DNA of 64,000 nucleotides from Paramylibacter kogurei (GTDB taxonomy: Bacteria > Pseudomonadota > Alphaproteobacteria > Rhodobacterales > Rhodobacteraceae). The first letter of the stretch is position 1; each line of letters opens with the position of its first letter. The notes under the pieces were generated by a model. That model had not been told where the DNA came from. It ran no database searches and was given only the letters and a program-made list of their open reading frames with translations. Shown here piece by piece: positions 27,597-36,260 of the stretch. The stretch covers positions 186,001-250,000 of the forward strand of contig NZ_MDGM01000012.1 of assembly GCF_002742285.1 (NCBI RefSeq), in the 5' to 3' direction. The position numbers and the translations under genes were made by a program.

Positions 27597-28421
27597 ATGC
27601 TAGACACAACAGAAAATTCAGAAACACTGCTTGAGGTGAACAATATCGAGGTGATTTATAATCACGTGATCCTTGTTCTCAAAGGTGTCAGCCTGTCCGT
27701 CCCAAAGGGTGGTATCACCGCATTATTGGGGGGCAATGGCGCAGGGAAAACCACAACGCTCAAGGCAATTTCAAACCTGCTGCATTCTGAACGCGGCGAA
27801 GTCACCAAAGGGTCGATCAAATATCGCGGCAATGCCGTTGCCGATTTGAACCCCGCTGCATTGGTAAAATCAGGTGTTATTCAGGTGATGGAAGGCCGTC
27901 ATTGTTTCGAACACCTCACCGTCGAAGAAAACCTGATGACGGGTTCATATACACGCCGTGCCAGCCGCGCCGAATTGGCGCAAGATTTGGAAATGGTTTA
28001 CGAATATTTCCCCCGCTTGCGCGAACGGCGCAAATCACAGGCGGGATATACTTCGGGTGGTGAACAACAAATGGTTGCTATTGGTCGCGCACTCATGTCG
28101 CGCCCTGAAACCGTTTTATTGGACGAACCATCTATGGGGCTCGCGCCGCAATTGGTCGAAGAAATTTTTGGCATCGTGAAAGACTTGAATGAAAAAGAAG
28201 GAGTTTCATTCCTGCTCGCAGAACAAAACACCAATGTCGCGCTGCGCTTTGCGCATTACGGTTACATTTTGGAATCTGGTCGTGTGGTGATGGATGGCCC
28301 CGCCGCCGAATTGCGCGAAAACCCAGATGTAAAAGAATTCTATCTTGGCATGTCGGACGAGGGGCGCAAATCCTTTCGTGATGTGCGTTCATATCGTCGT
28401 CGTAAAAGGTGGCTCAGCTAA
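27597..28421 (+). CDS. livF: ABC transporter ATP-binding protein, LivF type
   Basis: 274 aa. Walker A GGNGAGKTT, VMEGRHCFEHLTVEENLMTG (LivF-type Q-loop), signature YTSGGEQQMVAIGRALM and Walker B TVLLDEPSMGLAP. Second ATPase of the importer. The C-terminus extends about 25 residues past the usual end (EGRKSFRDVRSYRRRKRWLS), a basic tail. Its stop overlaps the next start as TAATG. Confidence 0.94.
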   Translation: MLDTTENSETLLEVNNIEVIYNHVILVLKGVSLSVPKGGITALLGGNGAGKTTTLKAISNLLHSERGEVTKGSIKYRGNAVADLNPAALVKSGVIQVMEGRHCFEHLTVEENLMTGSYTRRASRAELAQDLEMVYEYFPRLRERRKSQAGYTSGGEQQMVAIGRALMSRPETVLLDEPSMGLAPQLVEEIFGIVKDLNEKEGVSFLLAEQNTNVALRFAHYGYILESGRVVMDGPAAELRENPDVKEFYLGMSDEGRKSFRDVRSYRRRKRWLS

Positions 28422-29635
28422 TGACAAAATATTACGATGCGCTTGAAACCCGTTCTGCGGATCAACGCGCAAATGATCTGGCAATCGCATTGCCTGCACA
28501 GATTGCGCGTGCGCAAACCACCGCGCAATCGGCGGGTTTGGCGGGGATTGACGGCGCGAAAATCACCAGTGCCGATGATCTGGTTGGCCTGCCAGTTTTG
28601 CGCAAATCCGCATTATCATCGGCGCAAAAGAAACATCCACCTTTGGGTGGTTATGGTGATGTGTCCGCTGCGCGTCATGTGTTTCAATCACCTGGTCCGA
28701 TTTATGAAATTGGCAACACCAGCCCTGATTGGTGGCGGTTTGGGCGCTATATGCATGCGGCGGGATTAACCGCAGATGACATTGTGCAAAACACCTTTTC
28801 ATATCATTTCACCCCTGCTGGAATGATGTTTGAAAATGGTGCCGCGGCGATTGGGGCAACAATTTTCCCAGCAGGAACAGGCCAAACCGAACAACAGGCA
28901 CGCGTTGCCGCCGATATCGGTGTAACAGCATACGCAGGCACGCCCGATTTTTTGAAAATGATCTTGGAAAAGGGCGATGCGCTTGGCCTTGATCTGTCAA
29001 AGATCACCAAATCAATGGTAAGCGGCGGGCCGTTGTTTCCACAGCTTCGCCAATATTACATTGATCGCGGGATCAGCTGTTTGCAATGTTATGCAACCGC
29101 TGATTTGGGGCATATCGCTTATGAAACGGATGCGATGGATGGCATGATTGTGGACGAGGGCGTGATTGTTGAAATCGTCACCCCGGGCACAGGCATTCCT
29201 GTTGCACCTGGTGAAATTGGCGAGGTTGTCGTTACAACACTCAATCCCGATTATCCGCTCATTCGATTTGCCACGGGCGACATGTCGTCGATCATCACAG
29301 GTGTTTCACCATGTGGGCGCACCAATATGCGTATCGCTGGTTGGCAAGGGCGCGCCGATCAAGCGACCAAGGTTAAGGGCATGTTTGTACGCCCCGAACA
29401 GGTGGCCACCTTGATCGAACGCCACCCCGAAATCCACAAGGCACGTATCGAGGTTACGCATGATGGCAGCACCGACAATATGACGGTGCGTCTTGAAACC
29501 GACCACAGTGATGAAAAACATTTCGAAAACGCGGTGCGTGACGTATTAAAATTGCGTGCAGAAATCGAAATCGTTGCGAAAGATGCTTTGCCAAAAGATG
29601 GACTTGTCATTCAAGATAAACGCGACCTAACCTAG
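28421..29635 (+). CDS. Phenylacetate-CoA-ligase-like AMP-forming ligase
   Basis: 404 aa. PaaK-family adenylate-forming enzyme: LPVLRKSALSSAQKKHPP, FSYHFTPAGMMFENGAAAIG, CYATADLGHIAYE, and the C-terminal DQATKVKGMFVRPEQV typical of PaaK. These enzymes couple aryl or arylacetic acids to CoA. The usual P-loop (SSGTTGKP) is not seen; the segment FQSPGPIYEIG takes its place, so ligase activity should not be assumed. A GTG start at 28409 is an alternative to the ATG at 28421. Last gene of the importer unit. Confidence 0.78.
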   Translation: MTKYYDALETRSADQRANDLAIALPAQIARAQTTAQSAGLAGIDGAKITSADDLVGLPVLRKSALSSAQKKHPPLGGYGDVSAARHVFQSPGPIYEIGNTSPDWWRFGRYMHAAGLTADDIVQNTFSYHFTPAGMMFENGAAAIGATIFPAGTGQTEQQARVAADIGVTAYAGTPDFLKMILEKGDALGLDLSKITKSMVSGGPLFPQLRQYYIDRGISCLQCYATADLGHIAYETDAMDGMIVDEGVIVEIVTPGTGIPVAPGEIGEVVVTTLNPDYPLIRFATGDMSSIITGVSPCGRTNMRIAGWQGRADQATKVKGMFVRPEQVATLIERHPEIHKARIEVTHDGSTDNMTVRLETDHSDEKHFENAVRDVLKLRAEIEIVAKDALPKDGLVIQDKRDLT

Positions 29636-29657
29636 GGTTTCAAAACCAAGGACTGGT

Positions 29658-30626
29658 ATGATTCACACCCGATTAACAAAATTGCTGGGCATCCAGCATC
29701 CTATTATATTGGCACCTATGGCGATGGCTGCGGGTGGCACATTGGCGGCCAGCGTTTCAAACGCGGGTGGTTTGGGTTTGATCGGGGGCGGTTATGGCGA
29801 TGGCGATTGGTTGAAAACAGAATTGGCCAACGCAGGTGATGCGCCCATCGGGGTTGGGTTTATCACATGGGCGCTGGATGAAAATCCAATGGTGCTTGAT
29901 ATCGCATTGGCACATAAACCGCGCGCTGTGTTTTTATCCTTTGGCAATGTTGCACCCTATGTCGATAAAATTAAATCGACAGGTGCGGTGATGATCGCAC
30001 AGGTGCAAACCATGGCCGATGCACGCGCCGCAATTGATGCAGGTGCAGATATAATTGTTGCCCAAGGCAGCGAAGGTGGCGGCCACGGCCAAACACGTGC
30101 CACCATGTCATTTGTGCCAGAGGTCGCGGATTATATCGCCGCCCATTCCCCGCAAACATTGCTATGTGCCGCAGGTGGAATCGCCGATGGGCGCGGGCTT
30201 GCGGCGGCATTGATGTTGGGTGCAGATGGCGTTGTGATCGGTTCACGCTTTTGGGCCAGCGGTGAATGTTTGGCACATCAAAATATGCAAAACGCGGCGA
30301 TGGCGGCGGATGGCGATCAAACGTTGCGCACCACGGTGATTGATATTACGCGCAATAAAAACTGGCCTGCGCGATATAATATCCGCGTGATGAAAAACGA
30401 ATTTTCCAATCAGTGGCACGGGGCCGAAGATGCGCTTCGCAAGGATCGTGCCGCAATTGATCAATGGAACGCGGCCCTTGCCGCAGGGAACCCCAAAATC
30501 GCCAACCCCATCGTGGGCGAGGCCGTGGGGATCATCAACGAAATACGCCCGACCAGCGAAATTATGAATGATATCATGGCGGGCGCTGAAACCTTATTGG
30601 CGGGAACGCCATTTACCCAGAATTAA
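29658..30626 (+). CDS. Nitronate monooxygenase-family flavoprotein
   Basis: 322 aa TIM-barrel FMN enzyme of the NMO / 2-nitropropane-dioxygenase group. Recognised by LLGIQHPIILAPMAMAAGG, the FMN phosphate-binding loop GSEGGGHGQTR, LLCAAGGIADGRGLAAAL and GADGVVIGSRFWASGE. True NMOs oxidise propionate-3-nitronate and alkyl nitronates; many homologues are of unknown specificity. AAGGA precedes the ATG. It starts 22 bases after the CoA-ligase gene and precedes the thiolase by 22 bases, so it links the transport and beta-oxidation blocks in one direction. Confidence 0.88.
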   Translation: MIHTRLTKLLGIQHPIILAPMAMAAGGTLAASVSNAGGLGLIGGGYGDGDWLKTELANAGDAPIGVGFITWALDENPMVLDIALAHKPRAVFLSFGNVAPYVDKIKSTGAVMIAQVQTMADARAAIDAGADIIVAQGSEGGGHGQTRATMSFVPEVADYIAAHSPQTLLCAAGGIADGRGLAAALMLGADGVVIGSRFWASGECLAHQNMQNAAMAADGDQTLRTTVIDITRNKNWPARYNIRVMKNEFSNQWHGAEDALRKDRAAIDQWNAALAAGNPKIANPIVGEAVGIINEIRPTSEIMNDIMAGAETLLAGTPFTQN

Positions 30627-30648
30627 TCACTGTACGAAAGGTGACATC

Positions 30649-31830
30649 ATGACAAAATCAGTTGTAATCGCGGGCGCTGCACGCACCCCCATCGGGGGAT
30701 TTCAGGGCGATCTGTCCGATGTTGCATCACCCGATTTGGGCGCAGATGCAATCAAAGCGGCGTTAACAAATGCTGGCGCCTCTGCCGCTGATATCGACGA
30801 ATTGCTAATGGGTTGTGTATTGCCAGCGGGTGTAGGCCAAGCGCCCGCACGCCAAGCGGGCATTTTTGCCGAACTGGGCGAAAACACACCCGCAACCACG
30901 GTTAACAAGGTTTGCGGATCGGGCATGAAAACCGTATCCATGGCCACCGATCAAATCAAAGCAGGCAGCAACGACATCGTTGTTGCAGGTGGCATGGAAA
31001 GTATGACACGCGCCCCGTATTTGGCACCCAACGCACGCGGTGGCGCACGCCTTGGTCACACCACCATGTTGGATCATATGTTCCTTGATGGTTTGGAAGA
31101 TGCATATGACAAGGGTAAATTGATGGGGCATTTCGCCGAAATGTGTGCCCAGAAATACCAGTTCACCCGCGAAGCACAGGATGAATATGCCCTCAAATCA
31201 TTGTCCAACGCGTTGGATGCGCAAAAATCCGGTGCTTTCGATGGCGAAATTTTCCCCGTCACCATTAAAACGCGCCGTGGCGAAACAACTGTTTCTGCTG
31301 ATGAACAACCTGCAAAGGCACGCCCAGAAAAAATTCCACAACTGCGCCCTGCATTTGCAAAGGATGGCACGGTGACGGCGGCAAACGCTTCATCCATTTC
31401 AGATGGTGCCGCCGCAATGGTGATCGCCGCCGAAGATGTGGCCAAGGCCAAGGGTTTGAACATTCGCGCACGGATCGTGGGATCGGCGGGTCATGCACAT
31501 GCACCCGAATGGTTCACAACCGCACCCGTGCCAGCGGCGCAAAAGCTATTGGAAAAACTCGGCTGGTCGGTTGATGATGTGGATCTGTGGGAGGTCAACG
31601 AAGCATTCGCCGTTGTGCCCATGGCGTTCATGCATGAATTGAACATCCCGCGCGAAAAAATCAACGTCAATGGCGGTGCTTGTGCGCTGGGTCATCCCAT
31701 CGGTGCATCGGGTACGCGTATTATCGTGACCTTGCTGAACGCGCTTGAAAAACGCGACCTGAAACGCGGTATCGCCGCAATTTGTATCGGAGGCGGCGAA
31801 GGTTTGGCCATCGCCATTGAACGCGTATGA
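30649..31830 (+). CDS. Acetyl-CoA acetyltransferase / 2-methylacetoacetyl-CoA thiolase
   Basis: 393 aa biosynthetic-length thiolase. Active-site C89 (NKVCGSGMKTV), His in NGGACALGHPIGASGTRI, and CIGGGEGLAIAIERV at the end. Start at 30649 after AAGGTGA; the frame from 30568 overlaps the preceding gene. Cleaves acetoacetyl-CoA or 2-methylacetoacetyl-CoA. Given the next genes, the isoleucine-pathway reaction (to acetyl-CoA plus propionyl-CoA) is the favoured role. ATGA overlap with the SDR. Confidence 0.9.
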   Translation: MTKSVVIAGAARTPIGGFQGDLSDVASPDLGADAIKAALTNAGASAADIDELLMGCVLPAGVGQAPARQAGIFAELGENTPATTVNKVCGSGMKTVSMATDQIKAGSNDIVVAGGMESMTRAPYLAPNARGGARLGHTTMLDHMFLDGLEDAYDKGKLMGHFAEMCAQKYQFTREAQDEYALKSLSNALDAQKSGAFDGEIFPVTIKTRRGETTVSADEQPAKARPEKIPQLRPAFAKDGTVTAANASSISDGAAAMVIAAEDVAKAKGLNIRARIVGSAGHAHAPEWFTTAPVPAAQKLLEKLGWSVDDVDLWEVNEAFAVVPMAFMHELNIPREKINVNGGACALGHPIGASGTRIIVTLLNALEKRDLKRGIAAICIGGGEGLAIAIERV

Positions 31831-32594
31831 TTATTGATAAAAATACCCCCGTTGTCGTCACTGGTGGCGCATCTGGTTTGGGCCATGCCTGTGCGGTGAT
31901 GTTTGCCAATCTGGGCGCAAAGGTTGCGATTTTTGATCTCAACGATGAAATGGGCAATGCGGTTGCCGCTGAAATTGGTGGTATCTATGCGCATGTGGAT
32001 GTGTCCGATCCGGCGTCTGTCGCGGACGGGTTCAAAACAGCACGTGCGGCACATGGCCAAGAACGCATCTTGATCAATTGCGCGGGCATCGCACCGGCGC
32101 GTAAAACCGTATCACGCGGTGCAGCGCACGATCCCGCATTGTTTGCCAAAACCATCGGTGTGAACCTGATCGGATCATTCAACACCGCCAGCCAAGCGGC
32201 AGAGGGCATGGCGGCAAGCGGTGCATTAAACGCCGATGGTGAACGCGGGGTTATCATCAACACCGCATCGGTTGCGGCATATGATGGGCAAATCGGGCAA
32301 ATCGCCTATTCCGCATCCAAGGGTGGCATCGTTGGGATGACGTTGCCCATGGCGCGTGATCTGTCGGACAAAGGTGTGCGCGTCAACGCCATCGCACCGG
32401 GAATTTTTGGAACACCCATGGTCAAGGCATTCCCACAAGAGGTGCAAGATGCATTGGCCGCTGACATTCCATTTCCATCGCGCCTTGGCGCGCCCGAAGA
32501 ATACGCATCACTTGCCCGCCATATGGTGGAAAATGCGATGCTTAATGCCGAAGTGATCCGCCTTGATGGTGCGATCCGTATGGCACCTAGATAA
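31827..32594 (+). CDS. 3-hydroxyacyl-CoA dehydrogenase, SDR type (HSD10-like)
   Basis: 255 aa. Classical SDR with TGGASGLG (12-19), D at the end of beta2 (AIFDLND, NAD preference), NCAGIAPARK, catalytic S148, Y161, K165 (YSASKGG), and RVNAIAPGIFGTPM. The NCAGIAPA and GIFGTPM signatures match type II 3-hydroxyacyl-CoA dehydrogenases, which oxidise 2-methyl-3-hydroxybutyryl-CoA in isoleucine breakdown. Overlaps the thiolase gene by four bases; together they perform the last two steps of the isoleucine branch. Confidence 0.88.
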   Translation: MIIDKNTPVVVTGGASGLGHACAVMFANLGAKVAIFDLNDEMGNAVAAEIGGIYAHVDVSDPASVADGFKTARAAHGQERILINCAGIAPARKTVSRGAAHDPALFAKTIGVNLIGSFNTASQAAEGMAASGALNADGERGVIINTASVAAYDGQIGQIAYSASKGGIVGMTLPMARDLSDKGVRVNAIAPGIFGTPMVKAFPQEVQDALAADIPFPSRLGAPEEYASLARHMVENAMLNAEVIRLDGAIRMAPR

Positions 32595-32608
32595 CCCAAG
32601 GATCGATC

Positions 32609-33757
32609 ATGGATTTTGGACTTTCAGAAGAACAACTAATGTTTTTTGACACGGCTTATGCCTTTGGTCAGGAACATATCGCCCCGTTCGCCTATGATTG
32701 GGAAGAGGCGGGCGCAATCCCGCGTAGCGTTTTGGAAGGTGCCGCAGAACTTGGCTTTGCCGCACTTTATGTGCCAGAGGATCAAGGCGGCACGGGGTTA
32801 TCACGCCTTGATGCAACCCTGATTTTCGAAGCATTGAGCGCGGCCTGCCCATCGGTTGCAGCATTCCTGTCGATCCATAATATGTGCACCAATATGGTGG
32901 CAAAATATGGCGCCGATCAGGCCAAGGATGAATGGCTGCCTAAACTGATTTCCATGGAAAAAATCGCAGCTTACTGTTTAACCGAACCGGGGTCTGGTTC
33001 CGATGCGGCCGCACTTCGCACCAAAGCGGAAAAAACCGATGGGGGCTATGCGCTGACGGGAAACAAGGCATTTATTTCGGGTGGCGGTTTTGCCGATCTG
33101 TACGTTGTGATGTGTCGCACGGGCGAGGCAGGGCCAAAGGGTATTTCAACCGCACTGGTTTCCGATGGTGCCAACGGTTTATCGTTTGGCGCGCTTGAAA
33201 AAAAGATGGGCTGGAAAGCACAGCCAACCGCACAGGTACAAATGGATAATTGCGAAATCCCTGCGCATAATTTGCTGGGTGAAGAAGGCAAAGGTTTCAA
33301 ATACGCAATGGAGGGCCTTGATGGTGGGCGCCTAAACATTGCGGCCTGTGCATTGGGGGCGGCGCAATCCGCACTTGATATGGCGCTTGCCTATGTGGGC
33401 GAGCGCAAGGCATTTGGCAAAACGCTTGATCAATTCCAAGCATTGCAATTCAAATTGGCCGAAATGGAAATCGAGCTTCAGGCCGCGCGGGTGTTTTTGC
33501 GCCAAGCAGCGTGGAAATTGGACACCGCCCAACCGGACGCCACAAAACATTGCGCCATGGCCAAGAAATTCGTGACAGAGGCTGCAAGCCGCGTTGCTAA
33601 TGAGGCGTTACAATTGCACGGCGGTTATGGATATTTGCAAGATTACAAAGTCGAAAAAATCGTGCGTGATCTGCGTGTGCACCAAATCCTAGAGGGCACA
33701 TCAGAGGTGATGAATTTAATCACCGCACGCACATTGCTGGCAGAACGAGGCAATTAA
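32609..33757 (+). CDS. Acyl-CoA dehydrogenase, isobutyryl-CoA dehydrogenase-like
   Basis: 382 aa. MDFGLSEEQLMFFDTAYAFG start, FAD-binding YCLTEPGSGSDAAALRTKAE, and catalytic Glu in the common C-terminal position (QILEGTSEVMN). Similar in layout to ACAD8, which converts isobutyryl-CoA to methacrylyl-CoA in valine breakdown. The hydrolase that starts at the next base is 3-hydroxyisobutyryl-CoA hydrolase, which supports the assignment. AAGGA precedes the ATG. Soluble, FAD-dependent, donates electrons to ETF. Confidence 0.9.
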   Translation: MDFGLSEEQLMFFDTAYAFGQEHIAPFAYDWEEAGAIPRSVLEGAAELGFAALYVPEDQGGTGLSRLDATLIFEALSAACPSVAAFLSIHNMCTNMVAKYGADQAKDEWLPKLISMEKIAAYCLTEPGSGSDAAALRTKAEKTDGGYALTGNKAFISGGGFADLYVVMCRTGEAGPKGISTALVSDGANGLSFGALEKKMGWKAQPTAQVQMDNCEIPAHNLLGEEGKGFKYAMEGLDGGRLNIAACALGAAQSALDMALAYVGERKAFGKTLDQFQALQFKLAEMEIELQAARVFLRQAAWKLDTAQPDATKHCAMAKKFVTEAASRVANEALQLHGGYGYLQDYKVEKIVRDLRVHQILEGTSEVMNLITARTLLAERGN

Positions 33758-34789
33758 ATGGATGACGAAATCCTGATCCGCCAAAACGGGCATATCGGCC
33801 ATATCACGTTAAACCGCCCAAGGGCGTTGAATGCATTAACCCAAGGCATGGTCGATGCAATGGAACCCGCACTTGTCGCTTGGGCCACGGATGATACGAT
33901 CAAGGCGGTGGTGATTGATGCGACAGGGGACAAGGCATTTTGCGCAGGCGGTGATGTAACCCAGCTTTATCACGAAAGCCTTGCTGGTAATATCGCTTTT
34001 GGTCATAAATTTTGGCGCGATGAGTATCGTGTGAATGCGATGATCGCCGCATTTCCAAAACCCTATGTTGCATTGATGGACGGCATTGTGATGGGCGGGG
34101 GCGTTGGTGTGTCCGCGCACGGATCACATCGCATTGTCACCGATCGCACCATGTTTGCCATGCCCGAATGCGCAATCGGTTTGATCCCAGATGTTGGGGG
34201 CACATATTTGCTGGCAAATGCGCCAGGATCATTGGGTGAATATCTGGGCATCACAGGTGCACGTATGAACGGCGCTGATTGCATTTATGCGGGGCAGGCC
34301 GATTTTTATGTGCCACATGAACAATTGCCCGCGTTGCTGGATGAACTGGTGAAAACGGGTGATGTGGGCGTGATTGCAAATTTTGTCCAAACCCCACCAA
34401 ACAGCACACTTGCCGATCAGCAATCCACAATTGATGCGGTGTTTGGTTTGCCCGATATGGCGCAAATCAATGCGGCCCTTGATGGTGATGACACCGAATG
34501 GGGTGCGAAAACACGCAAACAAATATCCCACGGCGCACCATTGTCGGCGGTAATGTCACTGGAATTAATCCGTGCTGCACGTGGTGGCGATATCAAAATG
34601 GCGCTTCGCAATGAATATCGATTTGTGTCACGTTGTGCCGAGCAAAGCGATTTTATTGAGGGCGTGCGTGCCATGTTGATCGACAAAGATCGCAATCCAA
34701 ATTGGCGTTACAAATCCATCGCCGATATTCCCCAATCATTGATTGACGAATTGATGCAACCCGCGCCAGATGGCGACTTGAACCTATAA
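33758..34789 (+). CDS. 3-Hydroxyisobutyryl-CoA hydrolase
   Basis: 343 aa crotonase-superfamily hydrolase (HIBCH type). GDKAFCAGGDVTQLYH (57-72), VMGGGVGVSAHGSHRIVTDR, and FAMPECAIGLIPDVGGTYLL with E137 in the catalytic position. The length, about 80 residues more than a hydratase, and the PEC.IG.PDVG motif separate HIBCH from enoyl-CoA hydratases. Releases 3-hydroxyisobutyrate in valine breakdown. Start directly abuts the stop of the dehydrogenase gene. Confidence 0.93.
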   Translation: MDDEILIRQNGHIGHITLNRPRALNALTQGMVDAMEPALVAWATDDTIKAVVIDATGDKAFCAGGDVTQLYHESLAGNIAFGHKFWRDEYRVNAMIAAFPKPYVALMDGIVMGGGVGVSAHGSHRIVTDRTMFAMPECAIGLIPDVGGTYLLANAPGSLGEYLGITGARMNGADCIYAGQADFYVPHEQLPALLDELVKTGDVGVIANFVQTPPNSTLADQQSTIDAVFGLPDMAQINAALDGDDTEWGAKTRKQISHGAPLSAVMSLELIRAARGGDIKMALRNEYRFVSRCAEQSDFIEGVRAMLIDKDRNPNWRYKSIADIPQSLIDELMQPAPDGDLNL

Positions 34790-34801
34790 GGAATCCCCCC
34801 G

Positions 34802-35572
34802 ATGCCAAATTCTATCAAAGTAACCCAAACCGGCGGCGTTGTTCTGGTTGAACTGAACCGTCCAAAGGCACTCAATGCCTTGAACCAAGAAATCATGGAA
34901 GAGATCGTTGAAACGCTCGTCCCGCTTGATCGTGATCCATCCGTTGGCTGTTTTGTTTTAACAGGCAATGAAAAGGCATTCGCCGCAGGGGCGGATATCA
35001 AGGAAATGGGCAGCAAAACATATATGGATGTTTTCACCAATGATCTGTTTGCAGATTGGGATAAATTTGGCGCAATGCGCACACCAAAAATCGCCGCTGT
35101 TGCGGGTTATGCGCTGGGCGGTGGCTGTGAATTGGCGATGATGTGCGATATGATTTTCGCCGCTGAATCCGCGCAGTTTGGACAACCTGAAATCAAGCTG
35201 GGCGTGATGCCGGGCATGGGTGGGTCGCAACGCCTGACCAAACTTGTGGGCAAAAGCAAAGCCATGGATATGATCCTGACAGGCCGCATGATGGACGCAG
35301 CAGAGGCCGAACGTTCAGGTCTGGCCGCACGTGTGATTGCCAATGATGAACTGATGGCCGAAACCATGAAGGCCGCGGAAACAATCGCATCCTTTGGTAA
35401 GCCAAGTGTGATGATGGCACGCGAAACCGTGGAACGTGCATTGGAATCCAGCCTGCGCGAAGGTTTGATGTTTGAACGCCGCGTATTCCAATCCATGTTC
35501 GCCACCGAAGATCAAAAAGAAGGCATGGCGGCATTCGCAGAGAAACGAAAAGCCGAATTCAAAGGCAAATAA
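34802..35572 (+). CDS. Enoyl-CoA hydratase
   Basis: 256 aa. Both catalytic glutamates are present 20 residues apart: E110 ([11 protein letters not shown]) and E130 ([19 protein letters not shown]), as in mitochondrial crotonase. Hydrates short enoyl-CoAs (crotonyl-, methacrylyl-, tiglyl-CoA), so it can serve both the valine and isoleucine branches. TAAGGAAT is upstream of the ATG. Last gene before the TetR regulator. 3-Hydroxyisobutyrate and methylmalonate-semialdehyde dehydrogenases, needed to finish valine, are not in this window. Confidence 0.94.
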   Translation: MPNSIKVTQTGGVVLVELNRPKALNALNQEIMEEIVETLVPLDRDPSVGCFVLTGNEKAFAAGADIKEMGSKTYMDVFTNDLFADWDKFGAMRTPKIAAVAGYALGGGCELAMMCDMIFAAESAQFGQPEIKLGVMPGMGGSQRLTKLVGKSKAMDMILTGRMMDAAEAERSGLAARVIANDELMAETMKAAETIASFGKPSVMMARETVERALESSLREGLMFERRVFQSMFATEDQKEGMAAFAEKRKAEFKGK

Positions 35573-35622
35573 GCACGATCATTACCAACAGAATCCTTGA
35601 TTTGCGTGCCTGTGTCTGATTA

Positions 35623-35640
35623 AATGAACGAACGTTCATT
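35623..35640. promoter_or_regulatory. Perfect 8-2-8 dyad, probable operator of the TetR regulator
   Basis: AATGAACG, AA, CGTTCATT: two perfect 8-bp arms around a 2-base centre, ending 14 bases before the TetR start codon. The ATGAACG...CGTTCAT form is common for TetR-family operators. It probably overlaps the promoter for tetR and the liu genes, which makes autoregulation likely. Confidence 0.75.
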
Positions 35641-35654
35641 AATGAAGGTTTCGC

Positions 35655-36260
35655 ATGGCACGCCCCAAGGGTTCAACTGGTTTTAAAACCGCCGATCGTA
35701 TTTTGGATGAAAGTCTGGCATTGATCGCACGCCTTGGTTATGCGGCCGTCTCCATGCGCATGATTGCCGATGCGGTGGGGGTGAACGCATCCGCAATTTA
35801 CAACCATTTCCCCACCAAACAGGCGATTTTGCATCGCCTTATGGCGGATCACATGACGGGTCTGTTGGATGCGTGGAGGGATGAAAACAGCGCGGGAATG
35901 GCACCCGCCGCCGCGCTTGCCCATTTTGCGCGGTTTCACATTCGATACAATATCGCCCGCCCCGATCAGGTGTTCATTTCCTATATGGAACTGCGGGCAT
36001 TGGAACCTGATAATTTTGAGGCCATCGAAACCCTGCGCCGCGAATATGAACAAATTCCGCGATCCATAATCGATGCGGGACAGGCCAGTGGCCAATTTGA
36101 AATTGATGATGCCCATGTCGCAACAATGGCCGTATTGGCCAGCCTGACGGGTGTGAATACTTGGTTTAAAACAACGGGTCGCTTGTCGGCCAAAGACATT
36201 GAAAATACCTATGCCGCATTCATTTTGCGCGCTGTGGGATGCAAGCTGGAGGAACTGTAA
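35655..36260 (+). CDS. TetR-family regulator of the leucine catabolic operon
   Basis: 201 aa. N-terminal helix-turn-helix: GFKTADRILDESLALIARLG, AVSMRMIADAVGVNASAIYN, HFPTKQAILHRLM. The C-terminal ligand domain is of the TetR_C_33/FadR-like length. Its stop overlaps the liuA start as TAATG with GGAGGA inside the gene end, so it is the first gene of the liu operon. The dyad just upstream is the likely operator. Leucine operons are often controlled by MerR-type LiuR; some proteobacteria use a TetR-type (LiuQ), and this could be of that sort. The inducer is presumably a pathway acyl-CoA. Confidence 0.88.
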   Translation: MARPKGSTGFKTADRILDESLALIARLGYAAVSMRMIADAVGVNASAIYNHFPTKQAILHRLMADHMTGLLDAWRDENSAGMAPAAALAHFARFHIRYNIARPDQVFISYMELRALEPDNFEAIETLRREYEQIPRSIIDAGQASGQFEIDDAHVATMAVLASLTGVNTWFKTTGRLSAKDIENTYAAFILRAVGCKLEEL

